This document shows, in pieces, positions 43,901 to 52,782 of a DNA stretch of 64,000 nucleotides. The DNA comes from Tolypothrix sp. NIES-4075 (GTDB taxonomy: Bacteria > Cyanobacteriota > Cyanobacteriia > Cyanobacteriales > Nostocaceae): assembly GCF_002218085.1 (NCBI RefSeq), contig NZ_BDUC01000010.1, positions 18,013-82,012 of the forward strand, in the 5' to 3' direction. Position 1 is the first letter of the stretch. The number at the start of each line of letters is the position of its first letter. The position numbers and the translations under genes are program-made. Under the pieces are notes generated by a model. That model had not been told where the DNA came from, did no database searches, and saw only the letters and a program-made list of their open reading frames with translations.

Positions 43901-44950
43901 ACCAAAGGAACTAGTTTCAACCCTCGCACCATTACTGACTTTGAGCGACCCAGTTTTAATGATGATGTCGCTTCCCTGACCGTAAGCATTAGCTTGTATC
44001 GCATTAGAAACAAGACTTTGATCGTCAATTACCGCTTCTGTTGCATTAATTTCTATATTTCCTGCCTTGGTTTGGGGTGAACCCAACCCTGGTGCTATGC
44101 CGGCTCGTATTTGTGTACCGGCTCCAGAAATATTCAAATTGCGAGCATTGATGGCAATACTACCACCTCCGCCTGCAAGTACATTCACATTAGTTCGATT
44201 ACTCAAAGATACGTCTTGCTTGCCTATTTGATTGGGAAAATTCAAACTCAGGTCATTGCCATTAACATTCAGTCCAACAGTACCGCTGTTTCCGACACTG
44301 CCCAACTCCACTCGACCGCCTGGAATTTGTAAAATACTATTATCTAAGCTCAAATTCCCGCCTACAAGACCTAAGGTTTTATTAGGTGCGCCTTGTAATA
44401 TAGATCCTTGCACTTGGATATTTGCCGGATTCTGTCCAAATTGCAAACCAATCGGAACACTGATGGTTAGCAAGGGCGTGCTTTGTGGAGCGATCGCACT
44501 AAATGTAGTACCATCAGCAAAGTTGAAACTACTAGCTGTACTTGCAAGAAAAGAACCGCCAACATTCAAACTGGCATTAGGTCCAAAAACAATCCCTGAC
44601 GGGTTAATCAAAAATAGGTTAGCCGCACCGTTAGCGCGAATCAAACCATCAATGTTAGAGATTGACCCACCTGTTACCCGACTAATAATGTTTTGAATGT
44701 CAAGAGCATTGTTGAAGAAAGCAGTGCCACCAGTAGGTACAGAAAATTGTTGGAAGCTGTGAAATAAGTTACTTCCAGCTTGCGTTCCACCAGTGATGTT
44801 AAAGGTGTTGCCTATCTTGCTGATGTTAGAATTATTCGGTAGAGTGCCATCCGGTGAAATTTGTTGAGCAACGCAGTTTGGAGAGAAAACACTTGTACAC
44901 AAGCCAGCAGTAACCAATAACCAGCCCCAACGATTACTTATTCCCGACAT
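40976..44950 (-). CDS. Two-partner secretion exoprotein (filamentous haemagglutinin N-terminal domain)
   Basis: A 1324-residue TpsA-type exoprotein. After a signal peptide (WLLVTAGLCTSVFSPNCVAQ) comes the secretion domain, residues about 32-170 (FHSFQQFSVPTGGTAFFNN, LIRANGAANLFLINPSGIVFG, NVGGSFLASTASS). The bulk is a repetitive beta-helix of SLSV/GNAGNIxIxARD units. A 175-residue block is duplicated almost perfectly, encoded at 42791-43315 and 43316-43840. The end (AATGWVFNGKGEVTLISSAP) is shared with the neighbouring paralogue. Transport needs a TpsB porin, not found in this window. It probably acts as a surface or sheath adhesin, which is inference. Confidence 0.9.
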   Translation of the reverse strand: MSGISNRWGWLLVTAGLCTSVFSPNCVAQQISPDGTLPNNSNISKIGNTFNITGGTQAGSNLFHSFQQFSVPTGGTAFFNNALDIQNIISRVTGGSISNIDGLIRANGAANLFLINPSGIVFGPNASLNVGGSFLASTASSFNFADGTTFSAIAPQSTPLLTISVPIGLQFGQNPANIQVQGSILQGAPNKTLGLVGGNLSLDNSILQIPGGRVELGSVGNSGTVGLNVNGNDLSLNFPNQIGKQDVSLSNRTNVNVLAGGGGSIAINARNLNISGAGTQIRAGIAPGLGSPQTKAGNIEINATEAVIDDQSLVSNAIQANAYGQGSDIIIKTGSLKVSNGARVETSSFGQGNAGNLLIDAQGQVSFINGGFGFTSLEATGVGNGGNLQIKAGSVLVTNNSQLKASTLGRGNSGNVIIDARDTAEFTNGGFVFSQVEPGGIGNGGETRITTGSLSVTDNAILSASTLGRGDAGRINIEARDSASFNRGGAAFTTVEAQGMGNGNDLRIRARSLSVTDGSFLTANTLGRGNAGNVIIEADDVLFDRGFGFTSLEATGVGNGGNLQIQAGSVLVTNNSQLKASTLGRGNSGNVIIDARNTAEFTNGGFVFSQVEPGGIGNGGETRITTGSLSVTDGAILSASTLGRGDAGRINIEARDTASFNRGGAAFTTVEAQGTGNGNDLRIRARSLSVSNGSFLTANTLGQGNAGNVIIEADNVLFDRGTATSSVGLQNFTEAQGNGGKISISTGSLQLANQAQLLVNSFGREGNAGNININARDTVSLSDQSEIFSQLGGGITGAAGNIDISAGSLQVKNGSIISSESFGQGNGGNITIKARDAVSFLTEAGAFSSVRFGAIGNAGDINITAGSFSTADGSFLAASTLGRGISGNIQITATDSISLEGVDRSGFAGGIYSEVATAEPSRGGNINIKTRSLTVKNGARLATDTNGRGDAGSININATDFVTFDGIGSNQRISGAYSLVLPGGIGNADDINITTKNLSLSNGAILTAGTLGQGNAGTININAADSVTISGTGSNRSNTFIDANTQIPGEIGVTSSNVSGILVQSESAGRAGDIIVTSPKINLDNQGGLIAKSQSGNGGNINLQVGDLLLLRRGSQISTNAGTAQQGGDGGNITINSPSGFIVAVPNENSDISANAFRGQGGKVDITTSGIYGIESRPRITELSDITASSELGVQGSIQINNLNVDPNRGLLQLPALIVNTPRLVDSSCAAFDKNGSTFLVTGRGGLPPSPDDFLSSDVVWTDSRLIATTAQQSRTSAAKLSIPKAVEIVPATGWVFNGKGEVTLISSAPEATASVSVPTCAKQ
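42791..43840. repeat. 525-bp near-perfect tandem duplication inside the exoprotein gene
   Basis: Bases 42791-43315 and 43316-43840 differ at only a small number of positions by eye. 525 is divisible by three, so the duplication adds exactly 175 codons. The few differences suggest recent duplication or ongoing gene conversion. Confidence 0.85.
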
Positions 44951-45389
44951 TGCACCCCCCCAAAAATTGCATATTTATTTGACCACACTATTAATTAATA
45001 GACAATAGATGTGACAGATTATGCGTTTGTGTGGGATAAGAGTGAAGGTTTAAGTGCGATGGGCTTTCGCCCCGCATCGAAGCGATCGCGCTTCGTTTAA
45101 AAATGAAATAAATACATTTGCGATCGCTTATATCCGCTCTCCAATTTCGTTAAGGCTTGTTGTGTCTCAATCAAATTGACATAAGCAATTACACAACAAA
45201 CTGTCGTTAGTATCGGCTCACCAGTTCTCTGCACTTCATGCGCTGTCATTATAAATGCAGAAGTTGTCGTTACCAACATAAGTGCGATCGTTCTTAACAT
45301 TCAAACAGTTCTTCGCAACATTTAATTTGTCATTAAGACCGCTCTTATTAGACTTATGAGCAAAAATCGATAACTGAACTCTGCGCTTT
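44951..45389. other. Spacer between the two exoprotein genes
   Basis: This holds the upstream region of the first exoprotein gene, including ACACTATTAAT (44985-44995), also found at the matching distance before the second gene (49206-49216). A GCGATCGC-rich hairpin is at about 45060-45095. A small open frame is described separately. The end of this spacer carries a CTGCGCTTTTTACTGTTTAGCGC sequence similar to that at the end of the other gene. Confidence 0.5.
45097..45300 (-). CDS. Possible small membrane protein, unknown
   Basis: A 67-codon frame with ATG and a GAAGAA ribosome site about nine bases upstream. The product begins with a hydrophobic segment (MLRTIALMLVTTTSAFIM) and has a second one (EPILTTVCCVIAYVNLI). 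It could be a small membrane or secreted protein, but I do not recognise a family and it may be a chance frame. Confidence 0.3.
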   Translation of the reverse strand: MLRTIALMLVTTTSAFIMTAHEVQRTGEPILTTVCCVIAYVNLIETQQALTKLESGYKRSQMYLFHF

Positions 45390-48300
45390 TTACTGTTTAG
45401 CGCAAGTAGGAGGAGACACACTAGCTGTAGCGTCAGGTGCTGAAGAAATAAGCGTTACTTCCCCTTTACCGTTAAATACCCAACCAGTAGCAGGAACAAT
45501 TTGCACAGCTTTTGGTATGCTTAGTTTAGCCGCAGGTGTCCGATCTGGATTTTGTGCAGTAGTCGCGGTTAGACGAGTATCAGTCCAAATAACGTCACTG
45601 CTAAGAAAATCGTCAGGGCTAAGAGGTAAACCACCGCGTCCGGTGACAATAAATTCGCTACCCTTTTTGTCAAAAGCAGCACAGCTAGACGAAACCAGTC
45701 TTGGAGTATTTACTACACCTGCGGACAATTGCAATAATCCTCGATTCGGGTCAACAATGGGCGTGTTGATATCTATAGTGCCTTGTACCCCACGTTCAGA
45801 ACTAGCAGTAATGTCACTTAGCTCAGTTGGGCGTGGACGAGACTCAATGCCATAAATCCCACTTGCTGTAATATTAACTCTACCTCCAGAGCCGGTGAAA
45901 GCATTGGCGCTGATGTCGCTATTTTCATTAGGTACGGCAACGATGAAGCCATTGGGAGAATTGATGGTGATGTTACCGCCATTTCCACCCTGCCGTTCAT
46001 TGCCTGCGTTAGTAGAAATTAGACTGTTGCGGCGTAAAAGTAGCAAGCCCTCACTTTGAATTTCAATATTACCACCTTGGGTGCTAGCGGTTTCTGCTGA
46101 TAGAAAGGCTCTGTTATCTAACTTCAGACTGTCTGCTTGAATCTGAATGTTACCACCAATTCCAGTACCTCGACTGCCTACAGTCACTCCGGCGCCATTT
46201 TCAATTAGCACAGTTCTGGGGTCGATGAAAATGCTGCCACCATTGCCGGAACTTCCAACTTCAGTATTTGCAAATAAACCAGTACCTGTATCAGAAAGGG
46301 AAAAGCGATCGCCTACATTAACACTAATATTTCCGGCATTTCCACTACCAGATGTGGTGGTTAGTAATTTGCCCCCACTAACTGCTTCAATTGTTGAAGC
46401 ATCAATATTAATGTTGCCTGCATTACCTGTTCCCCCACTTTGAGCAGTAATTTGACTGTTATTGTTGAGAAAGAGCGATCGCCCAGAAATACTGATTTGG
46501 GTTCCATTACCTGTAGCCGTTGATTCCACAGTACTTTGAATCTGGCTATTATTAGTAAGCGTTACCCGATCTTTTACTTGTGCGTTAATTCTACCTGCAT
46601 TTCCCTGACCAGAGGTACTGGCTATTACTTTGGCACCATCACTTAAAGACAGCGATCTAGCAGTCAGATTGATTTCACCTCCCTGACCGATTGCCTGATT
46701 ACCCAAGCCACTGGTAATAGAGCTATTGGCAAGGCTGATTTCATCACGAGCATTTATGTTTAAAAATCTTCCGGCACTACCTTGACCTAAGCTGTTAATT
46801 CCAATACCTGCGCCATTATTAATGCTTAAGTTTGTTGAGTTAATTTCTATAGTGCCACCATTGCCGGAACTTCCAGCTTCAGTATTTGCAAATAAACCAG
46901 TACCTGTATCAGAAAGGGAAAAGCGATCGCTTAAATTAACATTAATATTTCCGGCATTTCCACTACCAGATGTGGTGGTTAGTAATTTGCCCCCACTAAC
47001 TGCTTCAATTGTTGAAGCATCAATATTAATCTTGCCTGCATTACCTGTTCCCCCACTTTGAGCAGTAATTTGACTGTTATTGTTGAGAAAGAGCGATCCA
47101 CCAGTCAGATTGATTTCACCACCATTGCCTGAACTTCCAGCTTCAGTATTTGCAAATAAACCACTACTAGCGCTAACTGCTTCCACTGTTCTGTTAAATC
47201 TAGGTGGATCGTCGGCATAATTTGGGTTAGTGCCTGATAAGACGATATTGTCACCGACCTTAAGGAAGATGTTACCCGCATTACCCCTACTTCGAGCAGT
47301 CGTGAGAATTTGTCCGCCATCAAAAAGCTCAACGACTTTGGCATTAACCATGATATCACCGCCCCGGAAGTCGCTTTTAGTGTCGGCTGCTATAGTTGCA
47401 CCATCTAATACACGTAATTTATCAGTATTAATATTGATGTTGCCTGCCGCGCCATAAGCATCTTTATTACTCTGGGTTGTTAAGGTAGTATAAAGATAGG
47501 TTGTCGAGCGATCTTGTCTTGGAGGTGAGAGTATTGGATCTTTCCCGGAGATTTCCACTGTATCTTTAGCATTAATGTTAATATTGCCGGACTTTCCACT
47601 ACCGGAAAGCAAGCTAGGTATAAATTCAGAACCGTCAGTCACAAAAACAGATTGCCCGCTTATATTAATATCACCAGCTTTCGCTTGACCCGTTAAGTCG
47701 CCACGGACACCACTCACAAGCAAGCTATTTTGAATAGATACATTCCCCGCAGATTTAATTGTAATATCTCCCGCATTTCCTCCAACAGTTCCGCTTATGA
47801 GTGAGCTATTATCAGCTATGGATATAGAGTTGTTACCAAATAGTGATATGCTTCCTCCATTTGCTTTTCCACCACCAGCTTGCAGATAAGCATTCTCTAA
47901 TGAAATAGAGTCACCAGCCGAAAGTGATATATCTCCACCTCCGAGTCCTTGCTCGTTGTAGGTATATATTACCCGATCCAGAACGTTCGCATCTTGTCCG
48001 ATTAAAGTGATTTTGCCAGTAGCAGAGAGTGATACATTTCCACCACGTCCCTGTCCGCTGCTTTGTGTATCTAGTGTTGTAGGTCTTTCTTTTTCATCGG
48101 GAACACTAGCGCGACTATCGACGAAAATATCACCTGCTTGAATACTGATGTTACCCGCATTAGCCGTAGTACCCTCAGCATTCATATTGGTTATTCTGCT
48201 CAATTGATCGATTGTTACTACCCCTGTAGCATTGAGCGTAATATTTCCTGGGACATAGCTAATTCCTGCTTCTTTGTTTAATCCAGCAGAAATCTTGCTA

Positions 48301-49172
48301 CCTCCGGAAATATCAATGGAACGGGCAGTAATTCCTACAGTACCCGCACCATTACCAGTAACATCAACTTTAGCAGCGTTTAATAGGGATACATCCGCTC
48401 TTGGTATATCCACAGGAAAATTTAGGGAAAGATTGTTATTATTAACCTGAAGATTTACCGTTCCTGAACTAGCTACTCCTGCCAACTCGACTCGACCATT
48501 TGCAGCTTGCAACAAGCCACCATCTAATCTCACGTCACCACCGACCAAGGCTAAGGTTTTTCCCGGCTCGACTTGAAGACCAACACTTTCACCGCTACTA
48601 TTAGTTGCAACAGATTGATTTTGGATGCTTCCCGGATTCGCTCCAAATTGCAAACCGATGGGAACGCTGATGGTTAGCAAGGGTGTGCTTTGTGGAGCAG
48701 TTGCACTAAACTCAAAACCATCAGCAAACTTCAGACTACTAGCTGTACTTGCCAGAAAAGAGCCACCAACATTCAAACTGGCATTTGGTCCAAAAACAAT
48801 CCCCGACGGATTGAGGAAAAACAAATTAGCCGCACCGTTAGCGCGAATCAAACCATCAATGTTAGAGATTGACCCACCTGTTACCCTACCAATAATGTTC
48901 TGAATATCAACAGCATTATTAAAGAAAGCAGTCCCACCAGTAGGTACAGAAAACTGCCCAAAGCTGTGAAACAAGTTGCTTCCAGCTTGGGTTCCGCCAG
49001 TGATGTTAAAAGTGTTCCCCTCTAGTTTTACGCTGGAATTATTCGGTAGGGTGCCATCGGGGGTAATTTGGGCATTAGCGTAATTTACAGAAACAGCGAG
49101 TGTCTGCGATACGGTGGCGATCGCAATACCCAACAACACACGACGCAAACGAGTAATTCCCAAGCCGAACAT
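45390..49172 (-). CDS. Two-partner secretion exoprotein, paralogue of the neighbouring gene
   Basis: A 1260-residue TpsA-type exoprotein. ATG 49172 with GGGAG six bases upstream is preferred over a TTG four codons earlier. The signal peptide ends near NYANAQ, followed by the haemagglutinin secretion domain (SFGQFSVPTGGTAFFNN, GAANLFFLNPSGIVFG). The passenger is a repetitive beta-helix rich in SGNAGNI units, with a segment of about 80 residues repeated almost exactly (encoded at 46236-46479 and 46854-47097). The last 150 residues are very similar to the other exoprotein. The two genes clearly arose by tandem duplication. No TpsB gene is nearby. Confidence 0.9.
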   Translation of the reverse strand: MFGLGITRLRRVLLGIAIATVSQTLAVSVNYANAQITPDGTLPNNSSVKLEGNTFNITGGTQAGSNLFHSFGQFSVPTGGTAFFNNAVDIQNIIGRVTGGSISNIDGLIRANGAANLFFLNPSGIVFGPNASLNVGGSFLASTASSLKFADGFEFSATAPQSTPLLTISVPIGLQFGANPGSIQNQSVATNSSGESVGLQVEPGKTLALVGGDVRLDGGLLQAANGRVELAGVASSGTVNLQVNNNNLSLNFPVDIPRADVSLLNAAKVDVTGNGAGTVGITARSIDISGGSKISAGLNKEAGISYVPGNITLNATGVVTIDQLSRITNMNAEGTTANAGNISIQAGDIFVDSRASVPDEKERPTTLDTQSSGQGRGGNVSLSATGKITLIGQDANVLDRVIYTYNEQGLGGGDISLSAGDSISLENAYLQAGGGKANGGSISLFGNNSISIADNSSLISGTVGGNAGDITIKSAGNVSIQNSLLVSGVRGDLTGQAKAGDINISGQSVFVTDGSEFIPSLLSGSGKSGNININAKDTVEISGKDPILSPPRQDRSTTYLYTTLTTQSNKDAYGAAGNININTDKLRVLDGATIAADTKSDFRGGDIMVNAKVVELFDGGQILTTARSRGNAGNIFLKVGDNIVLSGTNPNYADDPPRFNRTVEAVSASSGLFANTEAGSSGNGGEINLTGGSLFLNNNSQITAQSGGTGNAGKINIDASTIEAVSGGKLLTTTSGSGNAGNINVNLSDRFSLSDTGTGLFANTEAGSSGNGGTIEINSTNLSINNGAGIGINSLGQGSAGRFLNINARDEISLANSSITSGLGNQAIGQGGEINLTARSLSLSDGAKVIASTSGQGNAGRINAQVKDRVTLTNNSQIQSTVESTATGNGTQISISGRSLFLNNNSQITAQSGGTGNAGNINIDASTIEAVSGGKLLTTTSGSGNAGNISVNVGDRFSLSDTGTGLFANTEVGSSGNGGSIFIDPRTVLIENGAGVTVGSRGTGIGGNIQIQADSLKLDNRAFLSAETASTQGGNIEIQSEGLLLLRRNSLISTNAGNERQGGNGGNITINSPNGFIVAVPNENSDISANAFTGSGGRVNITASGIYGIESRPRPTELSDITASSERGVQGTIDINTPIVDPNRGLLQLSAGVVNTPRLVSSSCAAFDKKGSEFIVTGRGGLPLSPDDFLSSDVIWTDTRLTATTAQNPDRTPAAKLSIPKAVQIVPATGWVFNGKGEVTLISSAPDATASVSPPTCAKQ

Positions 49173-49544
49173 TGTATCTCCCAATATTGTGATGTTTAGT
49201 TGATTACACTATTAATCAGTAAACCACACCATGTAAGTTTGTTCTATTTTTCCCAAGAATGTTAATAACTGGGTGTAAAATTTTATATAAATATAACTGA
49301 CGCAAAAATACGTAGGGAACCCTTCATGAAAAGTCCCCTACAAGACTTTTAAGTGTGATCGCCAATTCCTCTATTCCCAGATAGATAGACACGTCAAGCG
49401 AAAAGTTCTACAATTTGACTGATTGTGGTAATCTTACCTATTGCCCAATCAACCCAAACATAGTAAAAAATTTTGGTGATTCGGCTCAATTGCGCCGATC
49501 GCTCTATTAAGATCAAGACGTCTTTAGTAGAGGGCGACAAACAA
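49173..49544. promoter_or_regulatory. Upstream region of exoprotein 2 and the small-protein gene
   Basis: This divergent spacer serves the minus-strand exoprotein gene and the plus-strand 40-residue protein gene. It contains ACACTATTAAT at 49206-49216, conserved with the upstream region of exoprotein 1. I see nothing else definite. Confidence 0.45.
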
Positions 49545-49667
49545 ATGGATGTAAAATTGATTTTAGTTGGATTAACAGTTATCTTTACCGTTGCGTGCTT
49601 ATTTTTCGGCACGAAAAATGGCTTTTATGACTCAGACAACTACCACGGCAATGGATCGGCACATTAA
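49545..49667 (+). CDS. Conserved 40-residue single-helix membrane protein
   Basis: A very small protein, MDVKLILVGLTVIFTVAC and then LFFGTKNGFYDSDNYHGNGSAH. One membrane helix (residues 4-20) is followed by a polar tail rich in Asn, Gly, His and Asp. I recognise the type as a small protein found in many cyanobacteria, without a known function. The frame is open 24 codons upstream, but GAGGG about 11 bases before ATG 49545 and the clean helix start support this start. A thylakoid or plasma membrane location is likely. Confidence 0.7.
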   Translation: MDVKLILVGLTVIFTVACLFFGTKNGFYDSDNYHGNGSAH

Positions 49668-49877
49668 CAAACGCCCAGATCCCCTAGTTTGATCGGTTGT
49701 CATTATCTACGTTTTTCCGAACCAGCGCGGGTTCGGAGGCGTCCTCCCCAATTCCATTATCCGCATTCGGGCAGCGACGCACTTAGGAACTTACCCCAAG
49801 GTCACAAGACCAAAAACCGCGTAAATCTAGGCTTTTGGGAAATGTGCAACAAATATGAGGTTTGAGGGGAAAAGACC

Positions 49878-51542
49878 ATGAGTGAGGATCTGTCAGTATC
49901 CTCTCGCATTGATGCAGCCGAGGGGACGAATGAATTAGAATGTTTTCCCTATGGTGTCCACCATAAGGATGAAGGTGTCTGTTTATTGGTGCGGATGGGA
50001 CCGCACCGCATTCTGCTTGACTGTGGTTTAAAAGATATTTCCTCGCTGGTAAAGGGGCTGAAAAAGTCGGCAAAGCGAGGCAATTCGCCTTTACCAGCAG
50101 ATTTAGTTTTGGTAAGTCACGCTCACCCAGATCATGCTAGCGGGTTGCTAGCACTGCATGAGGCTTTTCCTTTATTACCAATTTACGCCAGCGAGGTGAC
50201 AACCAAGTTACTACCGCTGAATTGGCAGGAGCAAGAAAATAAGGAAATTCCCCAATTTTGTCAAGCCTTGCCGTTGCGATCGCCTGTCGAATTTAAAGAA
50301 GGTTTAGTAGCAGAATTATACCCCGCAGGTCATCTACCCGGAGCGGTGGCGATTCTCCTCACCTACACCACCCAGCAACGCTCTTACAAATTACTATATA
50401 CAGGTGACTTTTTCTTATCGAACTCGCGGCTGGTAGAAGGTTTGCGTTTAGAGGAATTGCGCGGATTAGAATTGGATGTGCTAATTATTGAAGGCAGTTA
50501 TGGCACATCGCGTCATCCGCACCGGCGCAATCAAGAAAATCAACTAGCAGAACGAATTAATCGGGCGATCGCTGACCGTTCCTCCGTACTACTACCTACA
50601 CCAGCATTGGGTCTAGGTCAAGAATTATTGATGCTGTTACGCAGCCATCACCATTTCACCGGACGCGACATAGATATTTGGGTTGATGGTACTGTCGCCA
50701 CCGGATGCGATGCTTACTTAGAATTGTTACCCCACCTGCCCCCATCAGTACAAAACTTCGCCCGTCATCAACCGTTGTTTTGGGATGAAAGAGTGCGTCC
50801 CCGCGTGCGTCGTTTGCAACCAGAATATCGTCACACTGTTGGTAACACTCCTTGTATTGTCCTCACCGACTCTACAACTGATTTGGATGAATACTGCCAA
50901 CTAGGTATGAATTCTTGGGTAATCCTCTCACCAGAAAAAACTCATATACAACTTAATAAAGCATACCTAGCACAAACTAGTGTCGAAACTTATCTTTTGG
51001 CACAGCATAGCGATGGTCCTGGGACCACCCAGCTAATTCATAATTTGCGACCCCAGCATGTCATTTTTGTTCACGGTTCCCCAGCTTATTTGGCAGACCT
51101 CACAAGTTTAGAAGAATTGCAAAATCGCTACCACGTACATTCGCCCCCCAGTGGAACATTAGTAGAATTGCCAATTGGCGATACATTTTTGCAACCAGCA
51201 CCCCCAGAGACTAATTATGAGGGTGAATTAACAGAATTGGGAACGGTAATTACAATTACCCTCCCCGATGCCGTTACCGCTGACCCAAGGTGGCAACAAT
51301 TTGGCGATACTGGCTTAATCGAAGCGCGTTGGCAAGGAGAAGAACTCGTATTGCGCGGTTTGTCGCAACGAGAACTACTCAATCAAAATAGCGATCGCTT
51401 TATTTGGTCTGATGTCGATTGCTGCGGTACCTGTAGACATCAAAGGGGGCAGCGGTGTTGGAACCCCGCTTCCCCCCTGTATAACTTCAAGGTTACTCTT
51501 GAAGGTTACTGCCCTGCCTTTGAACGGTTAAGTGAGAGTTAG
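49878..51542 (+). CDS. Metallo-beta-lactamase fold protein (RNA-processing exonuclease-like)
   Basis: A 554-residue protein. The MBL domain has the metal motif HAHPDH at residues 81-86 (VLVSHAHPDHASG), GHLPGAVAILL, and YTGDFFLSNSRL. The middle (LIIEGSYGTSRHPHR, LLPTPALGLGQELLMLL, VIFVHGSPAYLADL) matches the beta-CASP/RNA-specificity type of YSH1-like proteins. A C-terminal tail of about 35 residues carries CCGTC, GQRCWNP and GYCPAF, a four- to five-Cys cluster that could bind a metal ion. GGGGAAAAG before the ATG can serve as ribosome site. The substrate is unknown. Confidence 0.82.
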   Translation: MSEDLSVSSRIDAAEGTNELECFPYGVHHKDEGVCLLVRMGPHRILLDCGLKDISSLVKGLKKSAKRGNSPLPADLVLVSHAHPDHASGLLALHEAFPLLPIYASEVTTKLLPLNWQEQENKEIPQFCQALPLRSPVEFKEGLVAELYPAGHLPGAVAILLTYTTQQRSYKLLYTGDFFLSNSRLVEGLRLEELRGLELDVLIIEGSYGTSRHPHRRNQENQLAERINRAIADRSSVLLPTPALGLGQELLMLLRSHHHFTGRDIDIWVDGTVATGCDAYLELLPHLPPSVQNFARHQPLFWDERVRPRVRRLQPEYRHTVGNTPCIVLTDSTTDLDEYCQLGMNSWVILSPEKTHIQLNKAYLAQTSVETYLLAQHSDGPGTTQLIHNLRPQHVIFVHGSPAYLADLTSLEELQNRYHVHSPPSGTLVELPIGDTFLQPAPPETNYEGELTELGTVITITLPDAVTADPRWQQFGDTGLIEARWQGEELVLRGLSQRELLNQNSDRFIWSDVDCCGTCRHQRGQRCWNPASPLYNFKVTLEGYCPAFERLSES

Positions 51543-51837
51543 TTGTTAGTTGTTAGTTGTTAGTTGTTGGTGGTTAGTTGTTGCTGAACCACTGTCTTGC
51601 GGAGCCAGTTGCACAGGAAGGCTCTGCGGACTTGAGCAATCTGGCGTTGGGGTTCCCCCCGTTGTAGCAAGTGGTGTTAGCGCAGCGGTAGCGACGAACG
51701 AGCGTCACCCGAAGGGCTGTTAGTGGTTAGTTGTTGTTTGTTTAACCACCACTATCCAAATTCCACTATCTACGCTCCCACTACCCACTACCAACTATCC
51801 AAATTCAACTATCAACTATCCAAATTCCACTACCCAC
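51543..51837. repeat. Composite repeat spacer
   Basis: TTAGTTG heptamers (51541-51582) lead into a GC-rich element (51588-51720) with GGAGCCAGTTGCACAGG and GCGCAGCGGTAGCG. Then come ACTATCCAAATTC units (51763-51830). The GC-rich element resembles the one at 7612-7665. No gene is seen. Confidence 0.65.
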
Positions 51838-52149
51838 TTACTCTGGATTTGAGTCTGTGTAACGATTGCGGATGCGTTCAGCCTCTGGACAATCTTCAGT
51901 CATAAGAGGTTCGACATTACCACGGGGCACTGAAGCTAATTTTTGCGTTACAGCGCCAATACTTTCAAGGCGAACCATCTCTTCCCAAGAACAAATTTCG
52001 TCCTCTTCTTCTGTCTCATAACGTAGAGTGACTAAATCTCCCTCTATGTCGAGGATGCGGGCGCGTTCAATCCAGCGTTGCTGGTCCCGCAAGAATACAC
52101 ATACCTCCCGCCCGTCGCAACACAGTTGATAAATCTTGCGGTGTAGCAT
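51838..52149 (-). CDS. DUF6679 family small cyanobacterial protein
   Basis: A 103-residue protein starting MLHRKIYQLCCDGREVCVFL. It is acidic, with a central EEEDEICSWEEMVRLESIGAV segment, and the pattern of short beta strands suggests a small RNA- or protein-binding barrel. I recognise it as a conserved cyanobacterial family without a known role. It is convergent with the MBL gene across a repeat spacer. Confidence 0.75.
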   Translation of the reverse strand: MLHRKIYQLCCDGREVCVFLRDQQRWIERARILDIEGDLVTLRYETEEEDEICSWEEMVRLESIGAVTQKLASVPRGNVEPLMTEDCPEAERIRNRYTDSNPE

Positions 52150-52782
52150 GTACTGCTTCTGCCTTTTTAAACGACGTAGTTAAACCTGTCAACATCTGGG
52201 TTTTATCCCAATATATAGTACCCTTAAAAAGCTAGTTTCACGGTTGGTGAACAAGTGCATATTTTGATCCAAACGGTTATATTTGATGATTGGATCGTAT
52301 ACAGCTTGCTTACTGCACCAGTTGAACTCAATCTCTTTGGGGGTAACATTAGAAATGGCTACTTATATAGTAGAGACGAGATTGTGCAAGGTCTCTACAT
52401 AATTCCGGAGTTGTCCTGACAATCGTGAGTATTTTTTGGTGAATACTTTCTACCATTATGTAATAAATAATACTCCAAAACAAGTGGTAAGTGCGGTTGT
52501 TTAAGTTGCCTACTTGTAATCATTGGCATTTTTGGGAAGTCTTTACCCCTATGTATTTGATCTTAACTCATTCTCCTGTCACCTTAATGGTTTTAAACAA
52601 CAACACCCAAAAGTTCTTTACTGCGTCCTTATCTCTCTAGGTGACACAAAGCAAGACAGTCACTAAAGAGGACAAGGAGACAAGGGGATGGGGGACTCCT
52701 TGGAGACAGGGAGACAAGGGAGACAATGAGAATAATTCTTTCCCCCCATCTCCCCCTCTCCCCCTCCCCTTGTCTTCTTCTG
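52150..52782. other. Gene-poor spacer
   Basis: No gene is visible in about 630 bases. It contains a TAGTAGAGACGAGATTGTGC / GGTCTCTACATAA hairpin near 52367-52401 and, at 52668-52775, a GGAGACAAGG/GGGGACTCC tract followed by CCCCCATCTCCCCCTCTCC. The latter is the same repeat type that interrupts trpD. Confidence 0.6.

Noticed and set aside
41781..44696. Several plus-strand open frames of 60-200 codons opposite the exoprotein genes
   Set aside because: They are Pro/Leu-rich antisense products of the repetitive Gly/Asn-rich coding strand and have no independent support.
49716..49737. Hairpin TCCGAACC/GGTTCGGA as terminator or tRNA-like piece
   Set aside because: The 8-bp stem has no T-run after it in the plus direction, and the surroundings do not fit a tRNA cloverleaf.
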